From the NCBI GenBank assembly GCA_002404055.1, contig DHIZ01000381.1, forward strand, positions 5,598 through 53,776: a stretch of DNA of 48,179 nt, given 5' to 3'. This DNA comes from Chloroflexi bacterium UBA4733 (GTDB lineage Bacteria > Chloroflexota > UBA4733). Below, piece after piece: positions 36,192-43,392 of the stretch (positions are counted from its first letter, which is position 1; every line of letters begins with the position of its first letter). Below the pieces are notes generated by a model that did no database searches, was not told where the DNA came from, and saw only the letters and a program-made list of their open reading frames with translations. The position numbers and the translations under genes were made by a program.

Positions 36192-37322
36192 TCAGTCCGG
36201 CTGGAACGTTGTCGTCAGTGTCTGCGTCTGTCCTGTCTCGGCGGAGCGGTAGGCCGATTCGAACACGTCGATGACGTGGCGCGCTTGCTCGGCGGTCACC
36301 GGTGAGGGCTTGTCCTCGCGGATCCAATCGACCAACTGCATGATGTCCTCGTAGACGTGGGCCTCCTGCATGCCGCGGTGGGGTCCGACAACATGCGGCA
36401 AGAGCCAGGTCTGCTGCTGGCCGCGCGGGGCCCGATCGACAGTTTCTCGACCGGGATAGTCGAACGACTGCCCGTTGAGTTTGCCGCCGACGATGGAGCC
36501 GCCGGTGCCGAAATAGCTGCCGGAGAAGCCTTCCGTGAGGCGGCCGGCGGCGACGCCGTAGACCAGGGAGAACACGCTGGAACCAAAGTCCAGCAGCATC
36601 AGCGTGTTGTCGTCGGCGTCGCAGGGCACCATCTTGCCCCGGAACTCGCGCTCGGTGATGCGCACGCCGGACATCGCAGTGACCCGCTTCGCCGGTCCCA
36701 GCACGGTTGTCAGTTCGTGCAGCGAGTACACCGTCATGTCGTAGAGCGGGCCGCCGCCGGGCTTGCGGAAGTACCAGGAGGGGTCGATGTTGGAGAGCGG
36801 GTCATCGCCCTGGCGTACACCCTCCTTTTCGTGGTAGGTGCCGAAGGCGGCGCCGCAGGCCGCCCAGCAGAGCGTGCCGATGGCGCCTTCAGCGATCAAC
36901 CGCCTGATCTGCTGGATCTGGGGGCGCAGCACCTGGCCCGGTGAGGCCACGATCTTCAGCCCCTTGCTGCGCGCCGTGTCGATCAGGTCGGTGGCCTCGG
37001 CAACCGTGGTGGTCATCGTCTTATTAAAGTGCAGGTGTTTGCCGGCAGCCAGTGCCTGGCGGCCCTGCTCGTAGTGCAGGCCGATCGGCGAAGCGATGCT
37101 GACGGCGTCGACGTTGCCCTCGGCCAGCAGGTCCGCATAGTCGGTGAAGGCGCGTTCGATGCCGAAGCGGGCGGCGGCGGCGTCGGCGCGTCCCGGCACG
37201 GGGTCGCAGACGGCGGCCAGACGCACGCGGTCCTGGACATCCGGCTGGCTGAGGTGCGGCAGGATGCCGCGCACGGCGATGCTGCCGGCGCCCACGACGC
37301 CGAGGCGAACGATGTCGGTCAT
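36192..37322 (-). CDS. Gfo/Idh/MocA family NAD(P)-dependent oxidoreductase
   Basis: A 376-residue protein with an N-terminal Rossmann domain (LGVVGAGSIA, residues 7-16) and a C-terminal alpha/beta substrate domain. The usual Glu-Lys-Pro motif is changed to Asn100-Lys101-Thr102 in LHFNKTM; the lysine is kept. A GGGPLYDMTVYSLHELTTVLGP segment carries the conserved Asp and His. Such enzymes oxidise or reduce sugars, inositols and their derivatives. ATG 37322 follows GGAG. Its first bases overlap the stop of a relic TIM-barrel isomerase gene (37319-37396), so it was once the second gene of an isomerase-dehydrogenase pair. It heads the present operon. Confidence 0.9.
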   Translation of the reverse strand: MTDIVRLGVVGAGSIAVRGILPHLSQPDVQDRVRLAAVCDPVPGRADAAAARFGIERAFTDYADLLAEGNVDAVSIASPIGLHYEQGRQALAAGKHLHFNKTMTTTVAEATDLIDTARSKGLKIVASPGQVLRPQIQQIRRLIAEGAIGTLCWAACGAAFGTYHEKEGVRQGDDPLSNIDPSWYFRKPGGGPLYDMTVYSLHELTTVLGPAKRVTAMSGVRITEREFRGKMVPCDADDNTLMLLDFGSSVFSLVYGVAAGRLTEGFSGSYFGTGGSIVGGKLNGQSFDYPGRETVDRAPRGQQQTWLLPHVVGPHRGMQEAHVYEDIMQLVDWIREDKPSPVTAEQARHVIDVFESAYRSAETGQTQTLTTTFQPD

Positions 37323-37396
37323 GTGTTGTTCTCCTTCTCTCCTACGAATTGCCGGAGGTAGCGGCAAGATTGTATCAGGGCGCGCTGGCGGACGAC
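37319..37396 (-). pseudogene. Relic of a TIM-barrel sugar isomerase/epimerase C-terminus
   Basis: The last ~25 codons read [19 protein letters not shown] and match the end of the complete isomerase at 38956-39891 ([19 protein letters not shown]). The stop overlaps the Gfo/Idh start as ATGA. Upstream of 37396 the similarity ends and the hairpin element begins about 20 bases later. This is the residue of a duplicated isomerase gene removed by deletion. Confidence 0.8.
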
Positions 37397-37415
37397 GTGA
37401 GAACCCAAGTTTAGA

Positions 37416-37630
37416 GTGCGCCGCAAAGTTTTGCGTAGCGAGGGGGTGGTATTTGTAAACCGAAGTACAGGGCCGCGACTGCGGTCTGCGGCCAAGGACG
37501 GGGGGCGACTGCGGTCGCGTTTTGCGTCAGGCGTCATCGCGCGAGCGACCGCAGTCGCCCTCGTGACTTGGCCGCAGACCGCAGTCGCGGCCCTGTAGAC
37601 TTGCCTGCAAAACGTTGCGGCGTACTCCCC
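37416..37630. repeat. Nested inverted-repeat element (MITE/REP-like)
   Basis: The main arms, 37466-37496 and 37567-37597, are 31 bases and perfectly complementary. Inside, 37503-37518 pairs with 37545-37560 (16 bases). Outside, GCGCCGCAAAGTTTTGC near 37418 pairs imperfectly with GCAAAACGTTGCGGCG near 37607. The motif GCGACTGCGGTC repeats in all stems. The element separates the relic isomerase from the operon at 37697 and has no gene. Confidence 0.8.
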
Positions 37631-37643
37631 ATGCTGGGGACTG

Positions 37644-37672
37644 TTTACCAAACCAACGATAGGGGCTATAAT
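37644..37672 (+). promoter_or_regulatory. Strong sigma-70 promoter for the 37697-38845 operon
   Basis: TTTACC at 37644-37649, a 17-base spacer and the perfect -10 box TATAAT at 37667-37672. Predicted transcription start is about 37679, leaving a leader of under 20 bases before ATG 37697. It is among the best promoters in the window. Confidence 0.7.
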
Positions 37673-37696
37673 CCCAACGGAAATGCAGGAATCAGG

Positions 37697-38197
37697 ATGG
37701 AGTGGATGATGGTTGCGGTCGACACGGTAGATCAGCCCACTGAACGCGATGAACTTCGCTTGCAGCCTGGCCCGTGCTGGGATTCCTTTGAGCAGTTTCG
37801 GCTGCAGGGTGTACAGCAACTCCAACAGCAGCTTGGCGAAGATCAAGTCGGCCGGCTCACGGTAAAGGGACAGCAGTACGTCATTGTGCGAGGCACAACC
37901 TTTTCTCGCCTGTACGGCCTTGCGCTGGATGCACGGCGGCTCGGTTGGGGCCTACGCCTGATCCGCCAGGCTGTGCGACTCCTGGTGGATACGCATGGAT
38001 CGACACCGGCCATTGAGCATATGCACGATCTCGTCTGCGCACTCCCGATCATTCAAGATGCGTCTGTAGCGCCGGAACCGGTCTTAGTTTTCGATGAACA
38101 TGAACGTGCCGATGAGCCCGAGGTGGGCGAAGGACCCGCCGAATTTGAGCTCGATGCCCGGAAGGTGAAACGTCCCGCCTTCAGCCTGAACAAATAA
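37697..38197 (+). CDS. Protein of unknown function, first of a two-gene operon
   Basis: A 166-residue soluble protein that I do not recognise. Visible features are a Gln-rich helix (FRLQGVQQLQQQLGEDQVGRL), a predicted strand (YVIVRGTTFSRLYGL), a basic helix-rich middle (LDARRLGWGLRLIRQAVRLLV) and an acidic C-terminal tail (DEHERADEPEVGEGPAEFELD) ending in KVKRPAFSLNK. The acidic tail recalls antitoxin or adaptor tails. ATG 37697 has AGGA five bases upstream and a strong promoter just before. The next gene starts three bases after the stop, so the two proteins are probably partners. Confidence 0.6.
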   Translation: MEWMMVAVDTVDQPTERDELRLQPGPCWDSFEQFRLQGVQQLQQQLGEDQVGRLTVKGQQYVIVRGTTFSRLYGLALDARRLGWGLRLIRQAVRLLVDTHGSTPAIEHMHDLVCALPIIQDASVAPEPVLVFDEHERADEPEVGEGPAEFELDARKVKRPAFSLNK

Positions 38198-38200
38198 CCC

Positions 38201-38845
38201 ATGCCAGGGGGTATTGACGTCGCGGACCTGGCCCGACGGCTCGCTCCGTTATCGCATGGGACAGCAGCGCTGGACATCATTCGGGAGGCGCTTGGTCAAG
38301 TTGAGAAGCGGCAACGCCAGGAGTTTCTCAACGATCATTTGCTCTGTGCGCCGATCCGGTACGAGGCGGTTTGTGCCCGTATGGCCACTCCGCCTGAGCC
38401 CTTCCATGTACTGCAAGGCGACGTCATTCGTACCGATGCTGCCTATATTCTGGGCAGCCGCCAGATCGGCGGGCCCAGCTACGTCGTCGCGACATCTACG
38501 TGCGATGTGGTTCCCGGGAGACGGAAAACGGCGCTTCTCCTCCGCGTTGAGCCGCGCCGCCTGACTGCCACGGTTGGCCGCGATCAACTGCGCAACGACC
38601 TGGCCAACCTCATCGCCTTCAAGACCAGCCGCTACTTCTATTTGCCGCCGCTGCCCGACGACGACGCGGACGTGCTCTTCAACGTCGTGCTTGTCGACCC
38701 GTTCGCGCAATGCAGCAACCAGATGCTCGCCCTCACCGAGCGGCGAGCTTCGATGACGGTATTGGGGTGGCGCCTCTTCGGCGCCGTCTTACGAAGCATC
38801 CAGGTTCGGGAAGCAGCGGAGGAGGTTGCGATTCGGACGGTATAG
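38201..38845 (+). CDS. Protein of unknown function, second of a two-gene operon
   Basis: A 214-residue soluble protein not recognised. The N-terminal third is helical and charged (IIREALGQVEKRQRQEFLND). The middle has a strand-rich SYVVATSTCDVVPGRRKTALLLRVEP with a conserved-looking Thr-Cys-Asp, then TSRYFYLPPLPDDD and VLVDPFAQCSNQ. The C-terminal ~40 residues are helical. ATG 38201 lies three bases after the first gene. The pair sits in a repeat- and relic-rich stretch, near a HEPN pair and a broken VapBC, which would suit a defence or toxin-antitoxin module, but nothing in the sequence proves it. Confidence 0.6.
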   Translation: MPGGIDVADLARRLAPLSHGTAALDIIREALGQVEKRQRQEFLNDHLLCAPIRYEAVCARMATPPEPFHVLQGDVIRTDAAYILGSRQIGGPSYVVATSTCDVVPGRRKTALLLRVEPRRLTATVGRDQLRNDLANLIAFKTSRYFYLPPLPDDDADVLFNVVLVDPFAQCSNQMLALTERRASMTVLGWRLFGAVLRSIQVREAAEEVAIRTV

Positions 38846-38955
38846 CGCGTCGGGTCGCACATGGCTATGGACCCGGCATTGACCTCACGCCTCCGGGATT
38901 CACTGAGGGCGTAACTGCGGAGCGTTGTACGCGGCGCTCGGACGCACGAGATCGG

Positions 38956-39891
38956 TCATGCCCCGGCGCGTTTTTCTCCCACGAACTGCCGGAGGTAGCG
39001 GCAAGATTGTGTCAACGCGCGCTGGCGGTCGGCCAGGCTGCCTTCATATGCCCGATCTTCCACTTCCACGCACACCGCGCCATGGTAGCCGACATCAGTC
39101 AAAGCGGCAAAGAAGGCGCCCCAGCGCACTTCCCCCAGGCCAGGGAGCTTGGGTGTATGGAAACGCAAGGGGAAGGCCATGTTGCCCTCCGCATTCAAGG
39201 CGTTGCGGTTGAGCCGGGCGTCCTTGGCGTGGACGTGGTGCAGCCGCTCAGCAAAGTCGTAGATCGGCTGTACCTCATCCATCATCTGCCAGATCATGTG
39301 CGACGGGTCGTAGTTGAGACCGAAGGTGCTGGCGGGAATGTCCGCGAACATGCGTCGCCAGATGGCCGGGCTGGTGGCCAGGTTCTGTCCTCCCGGCCAC
39401 TCGTCCTGCGTGAAGAGCATCGGGCAGTTCTCGATGCCGATCTTGACACCGCGCTCGGCGGCGTACTTGACCAGCGGCGGCCAAACCTCCAGAAAGGCCG
39501 GCCAGTTGGCATCGACAGTGGCATGCTGATCCCGACCCACAAAGGTATTGACGTTCTGCAAGCCGAGTTGCTGCGCTGCGTCGATTACCGCCCGGATGTG
39601 GTTGACATATACCTGGCGTTCGGCACGGTCCGGCGTGAGCGGGTTCGGGTAATAGCCAAGGGCGGAGATTGCCACACCGTGCTGCTGGATCAGGTCGTGT
39701 ACCTGTGCCGCTTGCGCCGGCCCGAAGTCGGTGACATCAATGTGGGTGACACCGGCGTAGCGGCGCTCCGCCTGGCCACGCGGCCAGCACATCACTTCCA
39801 CGCAGTCATAGTCTGCCTGCGCGGCGAACGCCAGCACCTCCGCCAGCGAGAGGTCAGGCAGAATGGCGCTGGCGAAACCGAGTGTGAGCAT
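38956..39891 (-). CDS. Sugar phosphate isomerase/epimerase-type TIM-barrel protein
   Basis: A 311-residue xylose-isomerase-like (AP endonuclease 2 superfamily) protein. Strand motifs with metal-site residues are visible: [19 protein letters not shown] (Glu), [11 protein letters not shown] (Asp, His), [10 protein letters not shown] (His, Lys, Asp) and AVCVEVEDR (Glu). It probably isomerises or epimerises a keto-sugar or inositol intermediate with a divalent metal. ATG 39891 follows AAAGGAGT. It is now separated from the Gfo/Idh gene, with which a paralogous copy was formerly coupled (see 37319-37396). Confidence 0.88.
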   Translation of the reverse strand: MLTLGFASAILPDLSLAEVLAFAAQADYDCVEVMCWPRGQAERRYAGVTHIDVTDFGPAQAAQVHDLIQQHGVAISALGYYPNPLTPDRAERQVYVNHIRAVIDAAQQLGLQNVNTFVGRDQHATVDANWPAFLEVWPPLVKYAAERGVKIGIENCPMLFTQDEWPGGQNLATSPAIWRRMFADIPASTFGLNYDPSHMIWQMMDEVQPIYDFAERLHHVHAKDARLNRNALNAEGNMAFPLRFHTPKLPGLGEVRWGAFFAALTDVGYHGAVCVEVEDRAYEGSLADRQRALTQSCRYLRQFVGEKRAGA

Positions 39892-40013
39892 GGAGACTCC
39901 TTTCAAGCGAGGCGGTGTACTGCTGCCACGGCTGGGTGCCTCGTCAGCGCACGATGATACAGCACGGGCGAGTGGGCATGCGACGAGTCACAGGCATCAC
40001 TCTCCTTTCGGCG

Positions 40014-40019
40014 TATACT
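40014..40019 (+). promoter_or_regulatory. -10 box indicating leaderless transcription of the HEPN gene
   Basis: TATACT ends eight bases before ATG 40027, so transcription should start at or next to the start codon. There is no ribosome-binding site and no clear -35 box. Confidence 0.5.
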
Positions 40020-40026
40020 CAGCGTT

Positions 40027-40425
40027 ATGATCGAACGAGAAGACATCTATCTGAGCAAAGCACGAGAATCCCTGGCTGGCGCGGAAAGCGAGCACGTCAA
40101 CGGCCGCTACAACAACTGCGCCAATCGCTGCTACTACAGCGCCTTTCAAGCGGCCGTCGCAGCCCTGGAAGCGAGTGGCGTGCCCGCAGCCCACAGTGGC
40201 GGCGTCTGGAGCCACGCTGGCGTCCAGGCAGAGTTTGCAACGCAACTTGTCCGTCGCCGGAAGCGATACTCGAGTGCGTTGCATGCCACATTGGTGCGCA
40301 ACCAGGCATTGCGCAACACTGCCGACTATGAACTGCACTGGGTGACGGAGGCACAGGCGGAACGGGCCGTGCGCCGAACCCGTACCTTTGTCGAGGCGGT
40401 TGAGCAGGGAGGGAGCAGATTGTGA
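40027..40425 (+). CDS. HEPN domain protein
   Basis: A 132-residue all-helical protein. It starts with DIYLSKARESLAGAESEHVNGRYNNCANRCYYSAFQAAVAAL, the usual HEPN helix pair, and ends with the ALRNTADYEL helix. The RNase-type R-x(4-6)-H motif is not exact: Arg96-Asn97 is followed by His104, one residue too far. HEPN proteins act as RNase toxins or as partners of nucleotidyltransferases and other antitoxins. It overlaps the next gene by four bases (GTGA). The start is directly after a -10 box, so the mRNA is probably leaderless. Confidence 0.85.
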   Translation: MIEREDIYLSKARESLAGAESEHVNGRYNNCANRCYYSAFQAAVAALEASGVPAAHSGGVWSHAGVQAEFATQLVRRRKRYSSALHATLVRNQALRNTADYELHWVTEAQAERAVRRTRTFVEAVEQGGSRL

Positions 40426-40760
40426 GCGCCGAACGGGTCCAGCCAACGCCGGAGTCACCCAGCGGCCAAGCGATCGTCGAGCTCCAGGGCATGATCCATC
40501 GCCGCTATCCCTCAGCCCAGTTCCACGTCCGCTCGGGCATCGACGATCCTGAGACCAGCTACCTGGTTGCCACCGTCGATGTGGACGACCCCGACGAGGT
40601 GTTGGATCTGGTGCTTGACCGTCTGCTGCAGTTGCAAGTGGACGATGGGCTGGCCATCGCGGTCCTGCCCATCCATACGCCAGCGCGAGTCCAGCAAACG
40701 ATGCGCCAGGTCAGCGAGCGGCGCCCTTTCAAGGGCATGCCCGCGCTGCCGGTACGTTAA
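40422..40760 (+). CDS. Small partner protein of the HEPN gene
   Basis: A 112-residue protein with alternating strands and helices (IVELQGMIHRRYPSAQFHVRSG, SYLVATVDVDDPDEVLDLVLDRLLQLQVDDGLAIAVLPIH). No nucleotidyltransferase GSx10DxD motif is seen, so it is not a standard MNT antitoxin. Its GTG start overlaps the HEPN stop, so it is certainly co-translated and likely binds HEPN. Proteins of this size and shape next to HEPN genes are common in Chloroflexota and Cyanobacteria; function unknown. Its end overlaps a broken toxin on the other strand by ~30 bases. Confidence 0.7.
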   Translation: MSAERVQPTPESPSGQAIVELQGMIHRRYPSAQFHVRSGIDDPETSYLVATVDVDDPDEVLDLVLDRLLQLQVDDGLAIAVLPIHTPARVQQTMRQVSERRPFKGMPALPVR

Positions 40761-40905
40761 GCGCCACGTTCTTGTCACTCACCGATTCTGTGGACGATGG
40801 CGTTCCGGTATGAGTAGCGGCGTTGCTTTGGCTCGCGGGGATGTCGTGGTCCGTGTCGGCTCGGAAGATGGCGCGCAGGAAGATGTTCGCGTCGAGCAGC
40901 CTCAC
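40729..40905 (-). pseudogene. Truncated VapC-like PIN toxin
   Basis: GTG 40905 overlaps the antitoxin stop as GTGA and begins RLLDANIFLRAIFRAD, the first PIN strand with its Asp. After ~17 residues homology to PIN stops, and ~40 unrelated residues follow to the stop at 40729. An intact toxin would need about 130 residues. The breakpoint lies beside the 3' end of the HEPN partner gene. Confidence 0.75.
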
Positions 40906-41114
40906 CGTTCTTGTAGTCGGCGCACCTGGCGCTCGGCATGCTCCTCTCGCGCCGACTGCTCCAGCGCCTTGAAAGCCTCGGTGGGAGCCGCCGGCTCTAC
41001 AGATCCGAACACTTGACTGAGAGCGGAAGATGTGGACCGAACTGTTACGTCGTCGTTCCCCGTGTAGGAGCGGACCTTGTCCTTGGGCTTGACGCTGGCC
41101 AGTAATGCTCTCAT
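40902..41114 (-). CDS. Small antitoxin-like protein of a broken VapBC pair
   Basis: A 70-residue protein beginning MRALLASVKPKDKVRSYTG, then a Ser/Thr-rich middle and a charged C-terminal helix EALEQSAREEHAERQ-like (FKALEQSAREEHAERQVRRL). It is too short and divergent to classify surely; its ATGA-type overlap with a PIN start identifies it as an antitoxin. ATG 41114 follows AAGGGG at eight bases. Its toxin is truncated, so it is now an orphan antitoxin that could still repress its promoter or shield the cell from a related toxin. Confidence 0.65.
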   Translation of the reverse strand: MRALLASVKPKDKVRSYTGNDDVTVRSTSSALSQVFGSVEPAAPTEAFKALEQSAREEHAERQVRRLQER

Positions 41115-41132
41115 CTCTGTACCCCTTTCTCG

Positions 41133-41145
41133 ATGTACAACATAC
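41133..41145 (-). promoter_or_regulatory. Operator-like site shared with VapBC-1
   Basis: Read on the minus strand this is GTATGTTGTACAT, differing at one base from GTATGTTATACAT at 15866-15878 before VapBC-1. Both lie just upstream of antitoxin genes and contain a TATGTT -10-like core. Confidence 0.4.
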
Positions 41146-41228
41146 GTACCTGTGTAGTACCGCGATCTCCACTGGTTGTCCAGCGGGCTGAGGGCCTCCT
41201 CGGCGGGCTGGACACAAAGATACAGTCA

Positions 41229-41903
41229 TTAGCCCAGCCCCTCCAGCGCCTCCGCGGCAGCTTCCTGCTCGGCTACCCGGCGCGACGGCCCCCGGCCGTG
41301 GCCGAGCGTGTGGCCCTCTACCAGCACCTCGACGTCGTAGGTGCGCTCGTGTTGGGCGCCGCTGATAGCAACCACCCGGTAGTGGGGGGTGCCGCGCCCG
41401 CCGTGTTGGGTGCGTTCTTGCAGGCGTGTCTTGGGCGGCAGATAGCCGCGTGCTTGCAGGTCGTTGATGGCAGCGACCAGGCAGGGACCGATCCAATCGT
41501 CGGCAGCGGTCAGGCCGGCGTCGCAATAGAGCGCGCCGACCAGCGCTTCCAGCGTGGAGGCCAGCAGGCGGGTGCGGCCGCGTTCCGTGCGGCGGGGGGC
41601 AAGGTGTAGGGCTTCCGGCACGCCGATGTCCTCGGCGATGGCGGCCAGGGCCGGCGCGGATACGGTGGCTGCGCGTAGGGCGCTGAGCACGCCTTCTGAG
41701 GCGTCCGGCAGCGCCCGGTAGAGGTAATCGGAGACGAGAAAGGCGATGACCACGTCGCCCAGGTACTCCAGGCGCTCTTTGGCGCGCACCAGCGGGTCGA
41801 GGCCACCACTGCGGGCCGTCGCTACAGTCAGGGCCTGGCGCAACAACTCCGGCTGGGAGAGGCGGAGCCCCAGCAGTTCGGCGGCGGACTGGCCGTCACT
41901 CAC
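41229..41903 (-). CDS. rnc: Ribonuclease III
   Basis: A 224-residue protein with an RNase III domain followed by a dsRNA-binding domain. The signature helix reads KERLEYLGDVV, keeping both Glu residues and the Asp. The second metal helix reads LLASTLEALVGALYCDAG: the usual Asp of the ADxxEA motif is a Ser, while the essential Glu is kept. The dsRBD starts near RLQERTQHGG and ends AEQEAAAEALEGL. GTG 41903 overlaps the fabF stop by eight bases, and fabF-rnc is a known gene order in many bacteria. The changed Asp is unusual and could lower or alter metal binding. Confidence 0.9.
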   Translation of the reverse strand: MSDGQSAAELLGLRLSQPELLRQALTVATARSGGLDPLVRAKERLEYLGDVVIAFLVSDYLYRALPDASEGVLSALRAATVSAPALAAIAEDIGVPEALHLAPRRTERGRTRLLASTLEALVGALYCDAGLTAADDWIGPCLVAAINDLQARGYLPPKTRLQERTQHGGRGTPHYRVVAISGAQHERTYDVEVLVEGHTLGHGRGPSRRVAEQEAAAEALEGLG

Positions 41904-43131
41904 TCGTCGTGAAGAGCAGGCTGACGTTGTGGCCGCCGAAGCCGAAGGAGTTACTCATGGTCACGCGCACCGCCTGGCGGCGCGCAGTGTTGGGCACGTA
42001 GTCCAGGTCGCAGTCGGGATCGGGCTGCTGCAGGTTGATCGTCGGCGGCAGCATGCCGTCACGCATGGCCAGGAGGCAGAACGACGCCTCCAGTGCCCCT
42101 GCTGCACCGAGCGTGTGCCCGACCATCGATTTGGTGGAACTTACTGCCAGGCGGTAGGCGTGCTCCCCGAACACGTCCTTAATCGCTTCCGTTTCCGCCC
42201 GGTCGTTCTGATCGGTGCCGGTGCCGTGGGCATTGACATATTGCACGTCGGTAGGAGCAAGGCCGGCTTGGCAGAGCGCCTGGCGCATTGCCGCTGCCGC
42301 GCCGCGGCCGCCTGGGGCCGGCGAGGTGATGTGGTGCGCGTCGTCGGTCGAGCCGTAGCCGGCCAGCGTGCCGAGGATCTGCGCGCCGCGGGCGCGGGCG
42401 TGCTGGGCAGCTTCCAGCACCAGCACCGCCGCCCCCTCACCGAGCACAAAGCCGTCGCGCGTGGCGTCGAAGGGCCGCGACGCCGTCGCCATATCGTCGT
42501 TGCGCGTTGACAGGGCGTGCATCGAGTTGAAGGCGGCAACGGCAACGGCAACCACGGGCGATTCGCTGCCCCCGGAGATCATCACGTCGGCCTGTCCGCG
42601 CCGGATGATCTCCGCTGCTTCACCCAGCGCATGCGCTGAAGAGGAGCAGGCGGAGACGGTGGCGAAGTTGGGACCGGCGGTACCGAGCAGGATGGCGACT
42701 TGCCCGGAAGCCATATCGGGGATGAACATCGGGACCGCGAAAGGGGAGACGCGTTGCGGTCCGCGCGCGTTGAGCGTAGTGACCGCTGTTTGCAGCGTTT
42801 CCAGGCCGCCGATGCCGGTACCGATCAGCACGCCGACGCGCTGGCGGTTGTGCTCGTCGATGGTGAGGCCGGCATCTGTTACCGCCTGCCGGGCGGCCAC
42901 GACGGCATATTGAACGAAGCGGTCGCAGCGGTGGGCCAGCTTGCGGTCCATGGCGACGAGCGGATCGAACTGCTTGACCTCGGCGGCGAATCGCGTGTCA
43001 AAGCCGGCCGGGTCGAAGCGCGTGATAGGAGCCAGACCGGATGTTCCGGCCAGAATCGCGCCCCAGGTTTCCGCGACATCGAGCCCCACCGGTGAGACCA
43101 TACCCAGCCCGGTCACGACCACGTCACGCAT
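41896..43131 (-). CDS. fabF: 3-oxoacyl-ACP synthase II (KAS II)
   Basis: A 411-residue protein of normal length. The catalytic triad is complete: Cys162 in VSACSSSAHALG, His in NAHGTGTDQND and His in KSMVGHTLGAAG, with the C-terminal SNSFGFGGHN motif. It elongates acyl-ACP with malonyl-ACP in type II fatty-acid synthesis. ATG 43131 starts MRDVVVTGLGMVSPVG, the standard FabF head. It is translationally coupled to rnc downstream. No acpP gene lies immediately upstream, where many genomes have one. Confidence 0.96.
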   Translation of the reverse strand: MRDVVVTGLGMVSPVGLDVAETWGAILAGTSGLAPITRFDPAGFDTRFAAEVKQFDPLVAMDRKLAHRCDRFVQYAVVAARQAVTDAGLTIDEHNRQRVGVLIGTGIGGLETLQTAVTTLNARGPQRVSPFAVPMFIPDMASGQVAILLGTAGPNFATVSACSSSAHALGEAAEIIRRGQADVMISGGSESPVVAVAVAAFNSMHALSTRNDDMATASRPFDATRDGFVLGEGAAVLVLEAAQHARARGAQILGTLAGYGSTDDAHHITSPAPGGRGAAAAMRQALCQAGLAPTDVQYVNAHGTGTDQNDRAETEAIKDVFGEHAYRLAVSSTKSMVGHTLGAAGALEASFCLLAMRDGMLPPTINLQQPDPDCDLDYVPNTARRQAVRVTMSNSFGFGGHNVSLLFTTSE

Positions 43132-43392
43132 AGGCCCCGCACCTCATCCCTTCCCCAGCAGCCATTGCCGGTGTGGAGCATTGTACGGGACGGATGGCGA
43201 CAGCCATATTTTCCCAGTGTATGCCACCGCTGTTGCCCGCCAACGGGCGGCGTGGTACAGTCACGACAGCGCGCTGCGGGCGCGTCCGTGTCCGCGGGAA
43301 GGGCCGAGCCCACCCTCGCTAACGCCATTGTGGCAGCCACCTTCTTTCTGCCTGGCCGCGCGGACAGCAGGCGTTACGGAAAGAAGGTCAGC

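Noticed and set aside
34348..36252. 634-residue plus-strand frame opposite the GH67/GH20-like gene
   Set aside because: Antisense shadow; composition (Val/Gly/Arg-rich without motifs) and lack of a ribosome-binding site argue against coding.
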